Below are positions 7,854-14,346 of a DNA stretch of 20,881 bases, in pieces. The position numbers and the translations under genes were made by a program. Source of the DNA: Pseudomonadota bacterium (GTDB lineage: Bacteria; Pseudomonadota; Alphaproteobacteria; Rhodobacterales; Rhodobacteraceae); assembly GCA_027592105.1 (NCBI GenBank), contig JAQCLA010000012.1, positions 1 to 20,881 of the forward strand, given 5' to 3'. The notes beneath the pieces were generated by a model. It had not been told where the DNA came from, did no database searches, and saw nothing but the letters and a program-made list of their open reading frames with translations. Within the stretch, counting starts at the first letter, position 1; every line of letters begins with the position of its first letter.

Positions 7854-8848
7854 TCCAACCCGGGCCAAGGAACCTCATCACCGATGTCGCGGGGCTGCGC
7901 GTGGGCCATGCCAGCGATGCCACCATCAAGACAGGCGCGACCGTGCTGCTGGGTGACCGACCCTTTATCGCCGCCGTCCATGTCATGGGCGGCGCACCCG
8001 GCACGCGGGAAACCGATCTTCTTGCCCCCGACAAAACCGTGCAGGAGGCCGACGCATTCGTGCTCTCGGGCGGTTCGGCCTTTGGGCTTGATGCCGCCTC
8101 GGGCGTGGCCGATGCGCTGCGCGCGCAAGGGCGCGGCTTCGTGGTGGGCGATCAGACGGTGCCCATCGTGCCGGGTGCGATCCTCTTTGACCTGATCAAT
8201 GGTGGGAACAAGGATTGGGCCGAAAACCCCTATAAACGGCTTGGCGCGCAGGCATTGGCCGATGCCGGGGCGGATTTCGCGCTAGGATCGGTCGGCGCAG
8301 GCACCGGCGCAATCATCGCGGATCTCAAGGGCGGCTTGGGCTCAGCCTCGGCCACTTGGGACGGCTATACCGTCGGTGCGCTGGTCGCTGTCAATGCGCT
8401 GGGGCGCGTGACGATGGGCGACGGGCCAAATTTCTGGGCCGCACCCTACGAGATGGGCGCAGAATTCGGCGGGCTTGGCCCGGCCACCAGCTTTGATCCG
8501 GGCGCTGTGCCACCGCTCAAAGGGGGCGATAGCCGCAACACCACCATCGTCATCGTGGCCACCGACGCCGCGCTGACCCAAGCACAGGCGACCCGGATGG
8601 CAATCGCCGCCCATGACGGCATGGCGCGCGCGATCTGGCCCAGCCATACGCCGATGGATGGCGATCTGGTCTTTGCCGCCGCAACCGGCGCACAGGCCTT
8701 GGCTGATCCGCTGCAGACGCCCCTGATGCTTGGCCATATGGCCGCGCTTTGCCTGTCACGTGCGATTGCGCGCGGCGTTTATGCGGCAAGTACCGCGCCG
8801 GGCGATGTCAAACCCACATGGCAAGCACGCTTTGGCCGGCAGGCGTAG
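7850..8848 (+). CDS. P1 family peptidase (S58, DmpA/NylC-like), self-processing
   Basis: The 332-residue N-terminal-nucleophile hydrolase resembles L-aminopeptidase D-Ala-esterase DmpA, beta-aminopeptidase BapA and nylon-oligomer hydrolase NylC. Features are NLITDVAGLRVGHASD at the N-terminus, the GAPGTRETDLL and SGGSAFGLDAASGV motifs, GSVGAGTGA (146-154), and the autocleavage site GGDSRN/TTIVIVATDA. In this family the precursor is cut between Asn (here 230) and Thr/Ser (here Thr231), and the new N-terminal residue becomes the nucleophile. The product should therefore be alpha (about 230 residues) and beta (about 102 residues) chains. No signal peptide is visible, so it is probably cytoplasmic. 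The start is the ATG overlapping the preceding stop. Clustered with a peptide-type importer, it probably hydrolyses an imported amide or peptide; the substrate is unknown. Confidence 0.9.
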   Translation: MIQPGPRNLITDVAGLRVGHASDATIKTGATVLLGDRPFIAAVHVMGGAPGTRETDLLAPDKTVQEADAFVLSGGSAFGLDAASGVADALRAQGRGFVVGDQTVPIVPGAILFDLINGGNKDWAENPYKRLGAQALADAGADFALGSVGAGTGAIIADLKGGLGSASATWDGYTVGALVAVNALGRVTMGDGPNFWAAPYEMGAEFGGLGPATSFDPGAVPPLKGGDSRNTTIVIVATDAALTQAQATRMAIAAHDGMARAIWPSHTPMDGDLVFAAATGAQALADPLQTPLMLGHMAALCLSRAIARGVYAASTAPGDVKPTWQARFGRQA

Positions 8849-8891
8849 CGTTTGATCCCACCCAAATGCTCCAATCAAAGGGTGCTGAACG

Positions 8892-8922
8892 AAAAAACCC
8901 CGGATCGCGATCCGGGGTTTTT
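8892..8922. terminator. Bidirectional rho-independent terminator
   Basis: A perfect 20-bp GC-rich palindrome (8898-8917, CCCCGGAT arms around a CGCG loop) is flanked by six A on the left and five T on the right. The stem extends through A-T pairs and gives a U-tract on either strand. It lies between the converging P1 peptidase gene (stop 8848) and atpF (stop 8944), so it can end both transcripts. Confidence 0.92.
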
Positions 8923-8943
8923 CAAATCAATCGCGAACGCGGA

Positions 8944-9516
8944 TCAGTGCAGGCGGCGCTCAACCTCGCCGATGGCGTTGTCGATCATCTTGTTGGCATC
9001 CGCCGCCGCCATCTGCTTGGCGATGGTTTCAGCAGCAGCCGCAATTGCCACCTCGACCGCGCGGTCGCGGACCGAGCGTACAGCCTTGTCTTCCGCGCTT
9101 TGGATCTGATCCTCGGCCGATTTGACACGGCGCGCGATGGAACGCTCCAGTGCTGCGCGTGCCTCGACGGCGGCAGCCTCGGCATCAGCTTTGGCTTGGG
9201 CAATGATACGCTCGGCCTGGTCAGCGACCTCGCGGCTTTGGCGTTCGTAGTTGGCCAAGATCGACTGCGCCTCTTCACGCAGCGCGCGGGCTTCGTCCAA
9301 CTCGGCCTTGATCCCCTCGGCGCGCTTGTCGAGCATGCCCATCAGCATCGCGGGCACGTTGAAATAGAACAAGATGGCCAAGAACAGCACAAAGCCGATC
9401 AACACCACGAAATCGGAGTTGCCGAGCGAGGGGTTGAGCAGACCCTTGGGCTTGCCTTCGGCGGCCAGCGCCATTGCGGGGGCCAAGGTCATCAAAATGG
9501 CGAGCAGATGTTTCAT
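8944..9516 (-). CDS. atpF: ATP synthase F0 subunit b
   Basis: The 190-residue peripheral-stalk subunit b starts at the ATG at 9516 (MKHLLAILMTLAPAMALAAE). It has a signal-like hydrophobic N-terminus (1-19), one membrane segment (about 36-53, FVVLIGFVLFLAILFYF) and then a long charged alpha-helix rich in Ala/Glu/Arg that reaches up to F1. A further upstream in-frame extension is open but overlaps the b' gene in another frame and looks unrelated. The ATG is 4 nt after the atpF' stop, with AAGGGG at the end of atpF' as ribosome-binding site. It is the last gene of the F0 operon and is followed by the bidirectional terminator. The F1 genes are not in the window, as usual for Rhodobacterales, where F0 and F1 operons are separate. 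Confidence 0.93.
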   Translation of the reverse strand: MKHLLAILMTLAPAMALAAEGKPKGLLNPSLGNSDFVVLIGFVLFLAILFYFNVPAMLMGMLDKRAEGIKAELDEARALREEAQSILANYERQSREVADQAERIIAQAKADAEAAAVEARAALERSIARRVKSAEDQIQSAEDKAVRSVRDRAVEVAIAAAAETIAKQMAAADANKMIDNAIGEVERRLH

Positions 9517-9520
9517 CGTC

Positions 9521-10066
9521 TTACCCCTTGACCCGTGTGGCGACAGCGGCGGCAAGCGCCTTTGCATCGACCTTTTGGCCCGGTGCCACGGCCGCGACAA
9601 TGTCGCCGGCCACATCGGCTGCAACTTCTTGGATGCTGCGCACCGCACTGGCCTTGATCTCGGTGATGCGTGCCTCGCTCTCGGCGGCCTTGGCGGCGAT
9701 ATCCGCGTCAGCGCGCTCAATCGCCTTGTCCAGATCGACCTGCATCGCGGCGCGCGTTTCATCGGCGATTTTCGAGGCCTCGCTGCGGGCATCGGCCAAC
9801 GCCTTGTTATAGGCAGCTTCGGCCTCGACCGCGCGCTGCTTCAGCTCTTCGGCGGCGGCCAAATCATTGGTCAGCGCCCCCTGACGTTCGGCCAGAACGG
9901 CCGCAATCCGGGGCAGCGCGATCCGGTTCAAGATAAAGTAGATCGCGACCAAGGCGATAACCAGCCAGAAGATCTGGTTGGGGAAGGTCGCAAAATCGAG
10001 CTGCGGCATACCAGGCCCAGAGGCATGGGCGACACTAACAGAATCATTTGTGGCGTTCTCGGCCAT
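9521..10066 (-). CDS. atpF': ATP synthase F0 subunit b' (second b-type subunit)
   Basis: The 181-residue b' subunit contains a short soluble N-terminus (MAENATNDSVSVAHASGPGM), the conserved PQLDFATFPNQIFWLVIALV leading into the only membrane helix (about 31-48), and a long Ala/Glu/Lys/Arg-rich coiled-coil stalk. Alphaproteobacteria and phototrophs use a b/b' heterodimer instead of two identical b subunits, so a pair of divergent b genes is expected. I chose the ATG at 10066 because AGGAGG lies 9 nt upstream. An in-frame ATG at 10075 touches that site directly and is less likely. The gene lies between atpE and atpF on one transcript. Confidence 0.92.
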   Translation of the reverse strand: MAENATNDSVSVAHASGPGMPQLDFATFPNQIFWLVIALVAIYFILNRIALPRIAAVLAERQGALTNDLAAAEELKQRAVEAEAAYNKALADARSEASKIADETRAAMQVDLDKAIERADADIAAKAAESEARITEIKASAVRSIQEVAADVAGDIVAAVAPGQKVDAKALAAAVATRVKG

Positions 10067-10098
10067 ATACGTCATCCTCCTAGAACCGGGTCTACATC

Positions 10099-10126
10099 GG
10101 GGCACGCATCACATGACACGCGCCCC
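10099..10126 (-). other. Intercistronic hairpin between atpE and atpF'
   Basis: On the minus strand a 28-nt segment can fold into an 11-bp stem, including three G-U pairs, with a CATGTG loop. GGGGC at the 5' base pairs with GCCCC at the 3' base. It sits in the 92-nt gap after the atpE stop and has no U-tract, so it is more likely an mRNA-stability or processing element than a strong terminator. Confidence 0.6.
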
Positions 10127-10158
10127 GGACGTAAGGGTGGTCTCGTGAAGGTGCTGGT

Positions 10159-10395
10159 TCAGACGGCAAACATCAGCAGCAGCGCGACGAGGAAGGCGAA
10201 AATGCCCAGCGCTTCCGCAAATGCGATCCCGATGAACAGAGTCGCGGTCTGACCGGCCGCTGCCGAGGGATTGCGCAGCGCGCCGGCTAGGAAGTTGCCG
10301 GCAACATGGCCCACCCCGATAGCTGCGGCGCCGGAACCGATGGCCGCAAGTCCGGCACCGATGAACTGACCCATTTGTGCGATATCGCCTTCCAT
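10159..10395 (-). CDS. atpE: ATP synthase F0 subunit c (ring proteolipid)
   Basis: The 78-residue two-helix proteolipid has a Gly/Ala-rich helix 1 (GAGLAAIGSGAAAIGVG), the polar loop RNP (41-43) that contacts gamma/epsilon, and helix 2 with the ion-binding carboxylate Glu61 in FAEALGIF. It forms the rotating ring in the cytoplasmic membrane. I chose the ATG at 10395 (MEGDIAQM), because AAGGAG lies 8 nt upstream and Rhodobacter c subunits start the same way. An ATG two codons earlier (10401) leaves only 2 nt after the ribosome-binding site. Nothing in helix 1 looks like a sodium-binding signature to me, so proton coupling is assumed. Confidence 0.95.
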   Translation of the reverse strand: MEGDIAQMGQFIGAGLAAIGSGAAAIGVGHVAGNFLAGALRNPSAAAGQTATLFIGIAFAEALGIFAFLVALLLMFAV

Positions 10396-10450
10396 TGTCA
10401 TTTCTCCTTAGGTTGGAAGTTCTGGTTTAGGGTGGCCGTATTGCCCACCG

Positions 10451-11302
10451 TCAGTGATGCGGATGTAATGCGTCCTTGAGGTAGACACATGTGAGGATGG
10501 TGAAGACGTAGGCCTGGATCGCCGAAACCAACATCTCCAGACCGTAGATGGCCACCACGCCGAGGATCGGCGCTATGCCTGCTAAACCCATGGCCCCTGC
10601 GAACCCAGCGAACACCTTTAGCACGGCGTGACCAGCCATAAGGTTCCCGGCAAGACGGATGGAGTGGCTAACAGGACGCACAAAATACGATATCAATTCG
10701 ATGATCGCGAGGACGGGCCGCAAGGCCAAGGGGGCGGAGGCGACCCAAAATAAGCTTAAAAAGCCAAAGCCACTCTTGACGAAACCCACGACCGTTACTG
10801 TCAGGAACACGCCCATCGCAAGGATCGCAGTGACCGCGATATGCGAGGTGGTCGTGAAGCTCGACGGGATCAACCCGAGGAAATTGGCCGACAGGATGAA
10901 AAGAAACGCGGTGAAGATGAAGGGGAAGTAAGGCAGCGCGTCCTTGCCCGCCACATCCTCGACCATCTTGCGCACGAAGCCGTAAGCCAGCTCCGCCATC
11001 GACTGCCCGCGCGAGGGGATGACCGCGCGACCGCGCGTGCCCATCACCATCAGCGCGAAGATCGACAAGATCGACATGCCCAGCCAGAAGGTCACATTGG
11101 TCGGCGTGTACCAAGCGATAGTATCACCACCAAACAACGGCGTGACCTTGAACTGATCCATCGGCGCGATGGCGAGCTTTCCGTAGCCATCGGCATAGGC
11201 CAAACCGAACAAAACGACCGCAAGCGCGATCAAACCATAGGCGATCACGCGCCCATTGCCCTTGGATTGTATCCCGGTGGTGTTGGTGCTTTCGCTCGCC
11301 AC
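10451..11302 (-). CDS. atpB: ATP synthase F0 subunit a, with N-terminal extension
   Basis: The 283-residue subunit a forms the stator half-channels against the c ring. Conserved features are PMDQFKVTPLFG, ELAYGFVRKMVEDVAGK, SANFLGLIPSSFTTTSH, the essential Arg216 in HSIRLAGNLMAGHAV and Gln263 in SAIQAYVFTIL. I chose the GTG at 11302 (MASESTNTTG), which lies 4 nt after the atpI stop with AAGGA 8 nt upstream. An ATG at 11335 would overlap atpI and has no good site. With this start the protein has about 47 residues before MDQF, including a hydrophobic segment (about 18-37, RVIAYGLIALAVVLFGLAYA) that I do not remember in Rhodobacter subunit a. A start at the internal Met48 would remove it but lacks a ribosome-binding site. 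Confidence 0.92.
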   Translation of the reverse strand: MASESTNTTGIQSKGNGRVIAYGLIALAVVLFGLAYADGYGKLAIAPMDQFKVTPLFGGDTIAWYTPTNVTFWLGMSILSIFALMVMGTRGRAVIPSRGQSMAELAYGFVRKMVEDVAGKDALPYFPFIFTAFLFILSANFLGLIPSSFTTTSHIAVTAILAMGVFLTVTVVGFVKSGFGFLSLFWVASAPLALRPVLAIIELISYFVRPVSHSIRLAGNLMAGHAVLKVFAGFAGAMGLAGIAPILGVVAIYGLEMLVSAIQAYVFTILTCVYLKDALHPHH

Positions 11303-11306
11303 GACC

Positions 11307-11663
11307 TTAATCCTTCTCGTTCGCATCAGCCACATCCGCGGCCTGTGTCTGTCTCTCGGCCTGTTCTGCCGCCTTGGTCTGAAGTTCCTGCGCCGAGCGG
11401 ATCATGGTCTTGACCCCCGCAACGAACCCCAAAAGCATCAGCAGGACCATCAACCAAGGGCCGGTGCCCAAGAGCCAGTCCAGCCCGTATCCAATCCCAA
11501 AGCCGATGCCCATGCCGGCCACCAGCTCGATCACCATCCGCCAGGCCAGATGGGCCTGAGAATAATGTTCCTCCATATGGGGTTTGGGTGCCTGCGCCTG
11601 TTTGGCGGCGGCGATCCGTGCTTCGAGCGCTTTGAGACGCGCATCTTCGCTTGGGTCGGCCAT
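11307..11663 (-). CDS. atpI: ATP synthase accessory protein AtpI
   Basis: The 118-residue small membrane protein has a charged N-terminus (MADPSEDARLKALEARIAAA), two membrane helices (about 42-64 and 68-88) joined by LLGTGPW, and a charged Gln/Ala/Glu tail. First position in the F0 operon, size and the GIGFGIGYGLDWLLGTGPW pattern identify the AtpI/AtpZ-like family, which aids c-ring assembly or ion supply. The start at 11663 has an AGGGGGGG purine tract 7 nt upstream. An earlier in-frame start is open but would run through the promoter. The stop is 4 nt before the atpB GTG. Confidence 0.88.
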   Translation of the reverse strand: MADPSEDARLKALEARIAAAKQAQAPKPHMEEHYSQAHLAWRMVIELVAGMGIGFGIGYGLDWLLGTGPWLMVLLMLLGFVAGVKTMIRSAQELQTKAAEQAERQTQAADVADANEKD

Positions 11664-11694
11664 GACTACACCCCCCCTTTTGGAAGTTGCGTGG

Positions 11695-11723
11695 AAACTA
11701 TGTCGCCCAGGTTGCAGAGTCAA
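11695..11723 (-). promoter_or_regulatory. Candidate promoter P1 of the atpI-B-E-F'-F operon
   Basis: On the minus strand TTGACT (11718-11723) is followed by a 17-nt spacer and TAGTTT (11695-11700). This predicts a start near 11688, about 25 nt before the atpI ATG. It is the closest good sigma70-type match. Confidence 0.55.
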
Positions 11724-11762
11724 CGCGCGCCGCATCGCAGAAAGATCTACCTATATATCTGA

Positions 11763-11791
11763 AATGTATAAGTTTTTATTGCATGCGACAA
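11763..11791 (-). promoter_or_regulatory. Candidate upstream promoter P2 of the atp operon
   Basis: On the minus strand TTGTCG (11786-11791), a 17-nt spacer and TACATT (11763-11768) form a second match inside an unusually AT-rich patch (about 11742-11790) of the atpI-arsR gap. Tandem promoters for a housekeeping operon are plausible. The same patch could instead serve the divergent regulator gene. Confidence 0.35.
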
Positions 11792-11894
11792 ATCGGTAGC
11801 GGGGCTTGGACTAGGCGAAAGGGGCCATTTACAGCAAAGGGGCATATTCAACCGATTGGTTGACGATCCCGGCCAAGCCGGGCTAGCTCGAGAT

Positions 11895-12242
11895 ATGAAC
11901 AGCGCGCTCGACACCGTTTTCGCCGCCCTCGCCGACCCGACCCGGCGCGAGATCCTGCGCATGCTGTTGGAAGATGACATGGCCGTGACAGATGTCGCCT
12001 ATCCCTTTGCCATGTCGCTGGCGGCCATTTCCAAGCATCTGGCGATCTTGGCCGCGGCCGGGCTGATCAGCCAAGAAAAGCGTGGCCGGGTGAAATGGTG
12101 CAAGCTCGAGCCCGACGCCCTGCGCGCAGCCTCCGTATGGATGCAATCCTTTGGTCAATTCGAGCCGGTCAACCTCGACGCCTTCGAGGCGTTCTTGGCT
12201 CAGGAATTGACGCCGACCGAGCTGCCTGAGGGTGCGCCTTGA
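11895..12242 (+). CDS. ArsR/SmtB-family winged-helix regulator
   Basis: The 115-residue DNA-binding protein begins MNSALDTVFAALADPTRREI, the standard ArsR-family opening (ALADPTRREIL). It has a recognition-helix region SLAAISKHLAILAAAGLISQ (about 40-59) and a beta-wing QEKRGRVKWCKLEP. The only cysteine (in KWCKL) sits in the wing and there is no CxC metal site in alpha-3. It therefore probably belongs to the non-metal ArsR group often paired with stress or SRPBCC proteins; no such partner is adjacent. The ATG at 11895 has a poor ribosome-binding site. A TTG 13 codons upstream is possible. Divergent from atpI and convergent on the DMT gene; its target is unknown. Confidence 0.85.
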   Translation: MNSALDTVFAALADPTRREILRMLLEDDMAVTDVAYPFAMSLAAISKHLAILAAAGLISQEKRGRVKWCKLEPDALRAASVWMQSFGQFEPVNLDAFEAFLAQELTPTELPEGAP

Positions 12243-12280
12243 GGCGCAGCTTTGACTGATACTGCGCCCCAAGGCGCACC
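12231..12280. terminator. Long inverted repeat between convergent arsR-like and DMT genes
   Basis: Two 20-bp arms (12231-12250 and 12261-12280) match at 18 of 20 positions as reverse complements around a 10-nt loop. The outer 10 bp (GGTGCGCCTT / AAGGCGCACC) are perfect. The left arm overlaps the last codons of the ArsR gene. There is no T-tract, so it may act as a structural barrier, a factor-assisted terminator or a 3'-end stabiliser for both convergent transcripts. Confidence 0.65.
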
Positions 12281-12287
12281 TTACGGA

Positions 12288-13184
12288 TCACTCTTTCAGC
12301 AAAAGCCCCAAAGCCACAAAGGTCAACGCGATCCCGCCCAGCACCGCCATCGGCGGCATCGGCTGACCCAGCCCCAATTCCCAGATCAACACCCAACTAG
12401 GCGTCAAGTAGGTATAGGCCATGACCTTGGAGCTGGGCAGCCGCATCGAGGCAAACTGCACCAAGAACACCGTCATGGCCGAGGCCGCGATCGCCACATA
12501 GAGCAGCGTGATCCAGACCAAGGGCCGCAGCGCGCCCCAATCGGTCGCGACCAAGTCGCGCCAACCCCAGACCCCGATGATCACCGTGCTAAAGGACAGC
12601 GTCCAAAAGGTGAAAACCAAGATCGGCTCGCCCCGGTTCAACACCCGCACCAGCGGCGTATAGGCCGCATGTGCGATACATCCCCAAAAGAAAATCACCT
12701 CGCCCCGCCCGATCTCGAAGGCCATCAAGGCCGCGATGTCGGCCCGGAAAATCACCCAAAGCGCGCCCATCGCCCCCAGGCCCAGCGCAACCATGATCCG
12801 CGCGCCAAAAAGCTGGCGCAGCAAGAGATAGCCGAAAATCCCGCTCATCACCGGCGTCAGCGTAAAGACCGCCGCCGCACTGACAGGGGGCGCGGTTTTC
12901 AGCCCCTCGAACATGGTGACGAAATAGATGGCGAAAAGCACACCCAAAAGCCCGTAGCGCCAAGGTGCCGACAGCGCGCCCGTCAACGTGGCGATCCCGC
13001 CGCCCCGCGCCCAGATCACTGCGCCCACAACCGCCGCCGATAGTGCAAAGCGCACGGCATTGAGGGCCGCTGGTGCGATCTCATTGGCGATCTGCCCGCC
13101 CAGCGAAAACGACCCCGCGACAAGGGCCGAAAAGGCCAGCATCGCAAGATGACCTTGCCGCGACCCCTGCCCAAGATCGGCCAA
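12288..13184 (-). CDS. EamA/DMT-family membrane transporter
   Basis: This member of the drug/metabolite transporter superfamily has about 298 residues and ten predicted membrane helices in two EamA repeats. Typical spots are LNAVRFALSAAVVGAVIWA, the inter-helix signature FVTMFEGLKTAPPVSAAAVF, TLTPVMSGIFGYLLLRQ and, in repeat 2, SSKVMAYTYLTPSWVLIWE. Such proteins export small metabolites or amino acids across the inner membrane; the substrate is unknown. The start is uncertain. A TTG at 13184 gives a short soluble lead (ADLGQGSRQGHLAM) and lies 5 nt after the LysR stop. The ATG at 13142 would begin directly in the first helix. Neither has a strong ribosome-binding site. It probably shares a transcript with the LysR gene upstream. 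Confidence 0.85.
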   Translation of the reverse strand: MADLGQGSRQGHLAMLAFSALVAGSFSLGGQIANEIAPAALNAVRFALSAAVVGAVIWARGGGIATLTGALSAPWRYGLLGVLFAIYFVTMFEGLKTAPPVSAAAVFTLTPVMSGIFGYLLLRQLFGARIMVALGLGAMGALWVIFRADIAALMAFEIGRGEVIFFWGCIAHAAYTPLVRVLNRGEPILVFTFWTLSFSTVIIGVWGWRDLVATDWGALRPLVWITLLYVAIAASAMTVFLVQFASMRLPSSKVMAYTYLTPSWVLIWELGLGQPMPPMAVLGGIALTFVALGLLLKE

Positions 13185-13189
13185 GGCGC

Positions 13190-14074
13190 TCAAGCTTGGT
13201 TCACCCCCCAGTGTTTCACCTGCGACTTCAAGAACCGCAAAAAGCTTTGGACCTTGGCGGTGCGGTGCAGATCCATATGGGTTACCAACCAGATCGGGGC
13301 GGCCCATTCATCCAAGGGGGCCATCACCTCGACCAGATCATCATCCTCGGCAAGATCCCAGCCCGGGACGAAACCGATGCCGACCCCCGCGCATACGGCA
13401 GTCTTTGCCGCGCGGGTCGAGCTGACCTTGAGCGCGATGGCGCTGGCCGGCACCACCTCGCTCAGCCAACGGTAAAACGGCGCGCGGATATTGTCGCCCG
13501 TGACACCCACAAAGCGATGCGTCGCGATCTTGGCCAGATCGAGCGGACCATGCGCCGCCAGATAGGCGCGCGAGGCGACAAGCCGTGGCAATTGGCTGAA
13601 AAAGGGTTGCACGACATTATCGGGCTGTTCGGGCAATGTGCCTGCCCGGATCGCGACATGCGCTTCGCCATACTCCAGCCGGAACAGCCGGTGATCGGAA
13701 ATCAGCTGCACCCGCAATTCGGGATGCTGCGCCATAAATTGCGCGATGGCAGGCACCAAAAGCACGGCAAGATCATCGACCGAGGTGACGATCAACTCGC
13801 CCGTGACCTCGTCGCCGCGCCCACGGATGCGGCTGGCCAGCTGCGCGAACTGATCATCGGTCTGGGCCGCGATCTTGAGCAAATCCTGCCCGGCCTCGGT
13901 GGCGGTATAGCCACGCGCATGACGCTGGAACAGCTTGGCCCCCAAGCGCGTCTCAAGCGCGTCGATATGGCGAATGACGGTTGCATGATGCACGCCCAGC
14001 ACCTCGGCCGCTCCTGAAACAGTGCCAAGGCGCGCGACCTGATAGGCGGTGCGGATCTCGTCCCAGTTATCCAT
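13190..14074 (-). CDS. LysR-family transcriptional regulator
   Basis: The 294-residue regulator has an N-terminal winged helix-turn-helix (about 1-60: MDNWDEIRTAYQVARLGTVS, GAAEVLGVHHATVIRHIDAL, ETRLGAKLFQR) followed by RGYTATEAGQDLL at the linker helix. An effector domain runs from about residue 90 to the end (GELIVTSVDDLAVLLVPAIA through GVGIGFVPGWDLAEDDDLVE). The recognition helix reads HHATVIRHI instead of the common QPAVSRQI, a known subgroup variant. The ATG at 14074 is preceded by GGGGTGAG. The DMT transporter gene follows after a few nucleotides in the same direction, so it may regulate itself and that exporter. The effector cannot be predicted. Confidence 0.92.
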   Translation of the reverse strand: MDNWDEIRTAYQVARLGTVSGAAEVLGVHHATVIRHIDALETRLGAKLFQRHARGYTATEAGQDLLKIAAQTDDQFAQLASRIRGRGDEVTGELIVTSVDDLAVLLVPAIAQFMAQHPELRVQLISDHRLFRLEYGEAHVAIRAGTLPEQPDNVVQPFFSQLPRLVASRAYLAAHGPLDLAKIATHRFVGVTGDNIRAPFYRWLSEVVPASAIALKVSSTRAAKTAVCAGVGIGFVPGWDLAEDDDLVEVMAPLDEWAAPIWLVTHMDLHRTAKVQSFLRFLKSQVKHWGVNQA

Positions 14075-14346
14075 CTCACCCCGATCGGCTCAAACAACAG
14101 GGTCACTTTCACCTCTGCCGCGCGCGAAGGCAAGGGCATGAACACAGTTGCGCCAAAAAGCAGAACTTTGTGCGCAGGCGCGCAGAAGCCCCTGCCTGTT
14201 TCGACATTAATGGGTGTGCCACACCCCGATAGCCTTTGGGCCATCAGCGGGCATCGCTCTTTATGCCCATCGTCACGAAATTGGGCGGCCACGCGCCTAG
14301 GCGCGACCTGCCCCTTCGCGGTGGGGTGCGCACATGATAGGCTCGC
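14075..14346. other. 272-bp intergenic region with a 14-bp palindrome
   Basis: This gap separates the divergent LysR gene and the secreted-protein gene. I see no ORF worth calling. It contains a perfect 14-bp palindrome centred on CCTAGG (14292-14305), a small GGGTGT/ACACCC hairpin (about 14211-14225), and an imperfect dyad with TGCGC/GCGCA half-sites near 14170-14192. Any of these could be operators, for example for the LysR protein. No promoter was clear enough to call. Confidence 0.4.

Noticed and set aside
9517..9792. Upstream extension of atpF
   Set aside because: Open but Arg/Pro/Ser-rich and out of frame within atpF'. The MKHLLAILM start at 9516 gives a normal b subunit.
10099..10126. 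Rho-independent terminator after atpE
   Set aside because: The stem is good but there is no U-tract, and atpF' and atpF downstream belong to the same operon; kept as an intercistronic hairpin instead.
8749..10252. Plus-strand open frames across atpF, atpF' and atpE
   Set aside because: They are antisense to convincing ATP synthase genes and show no domains.
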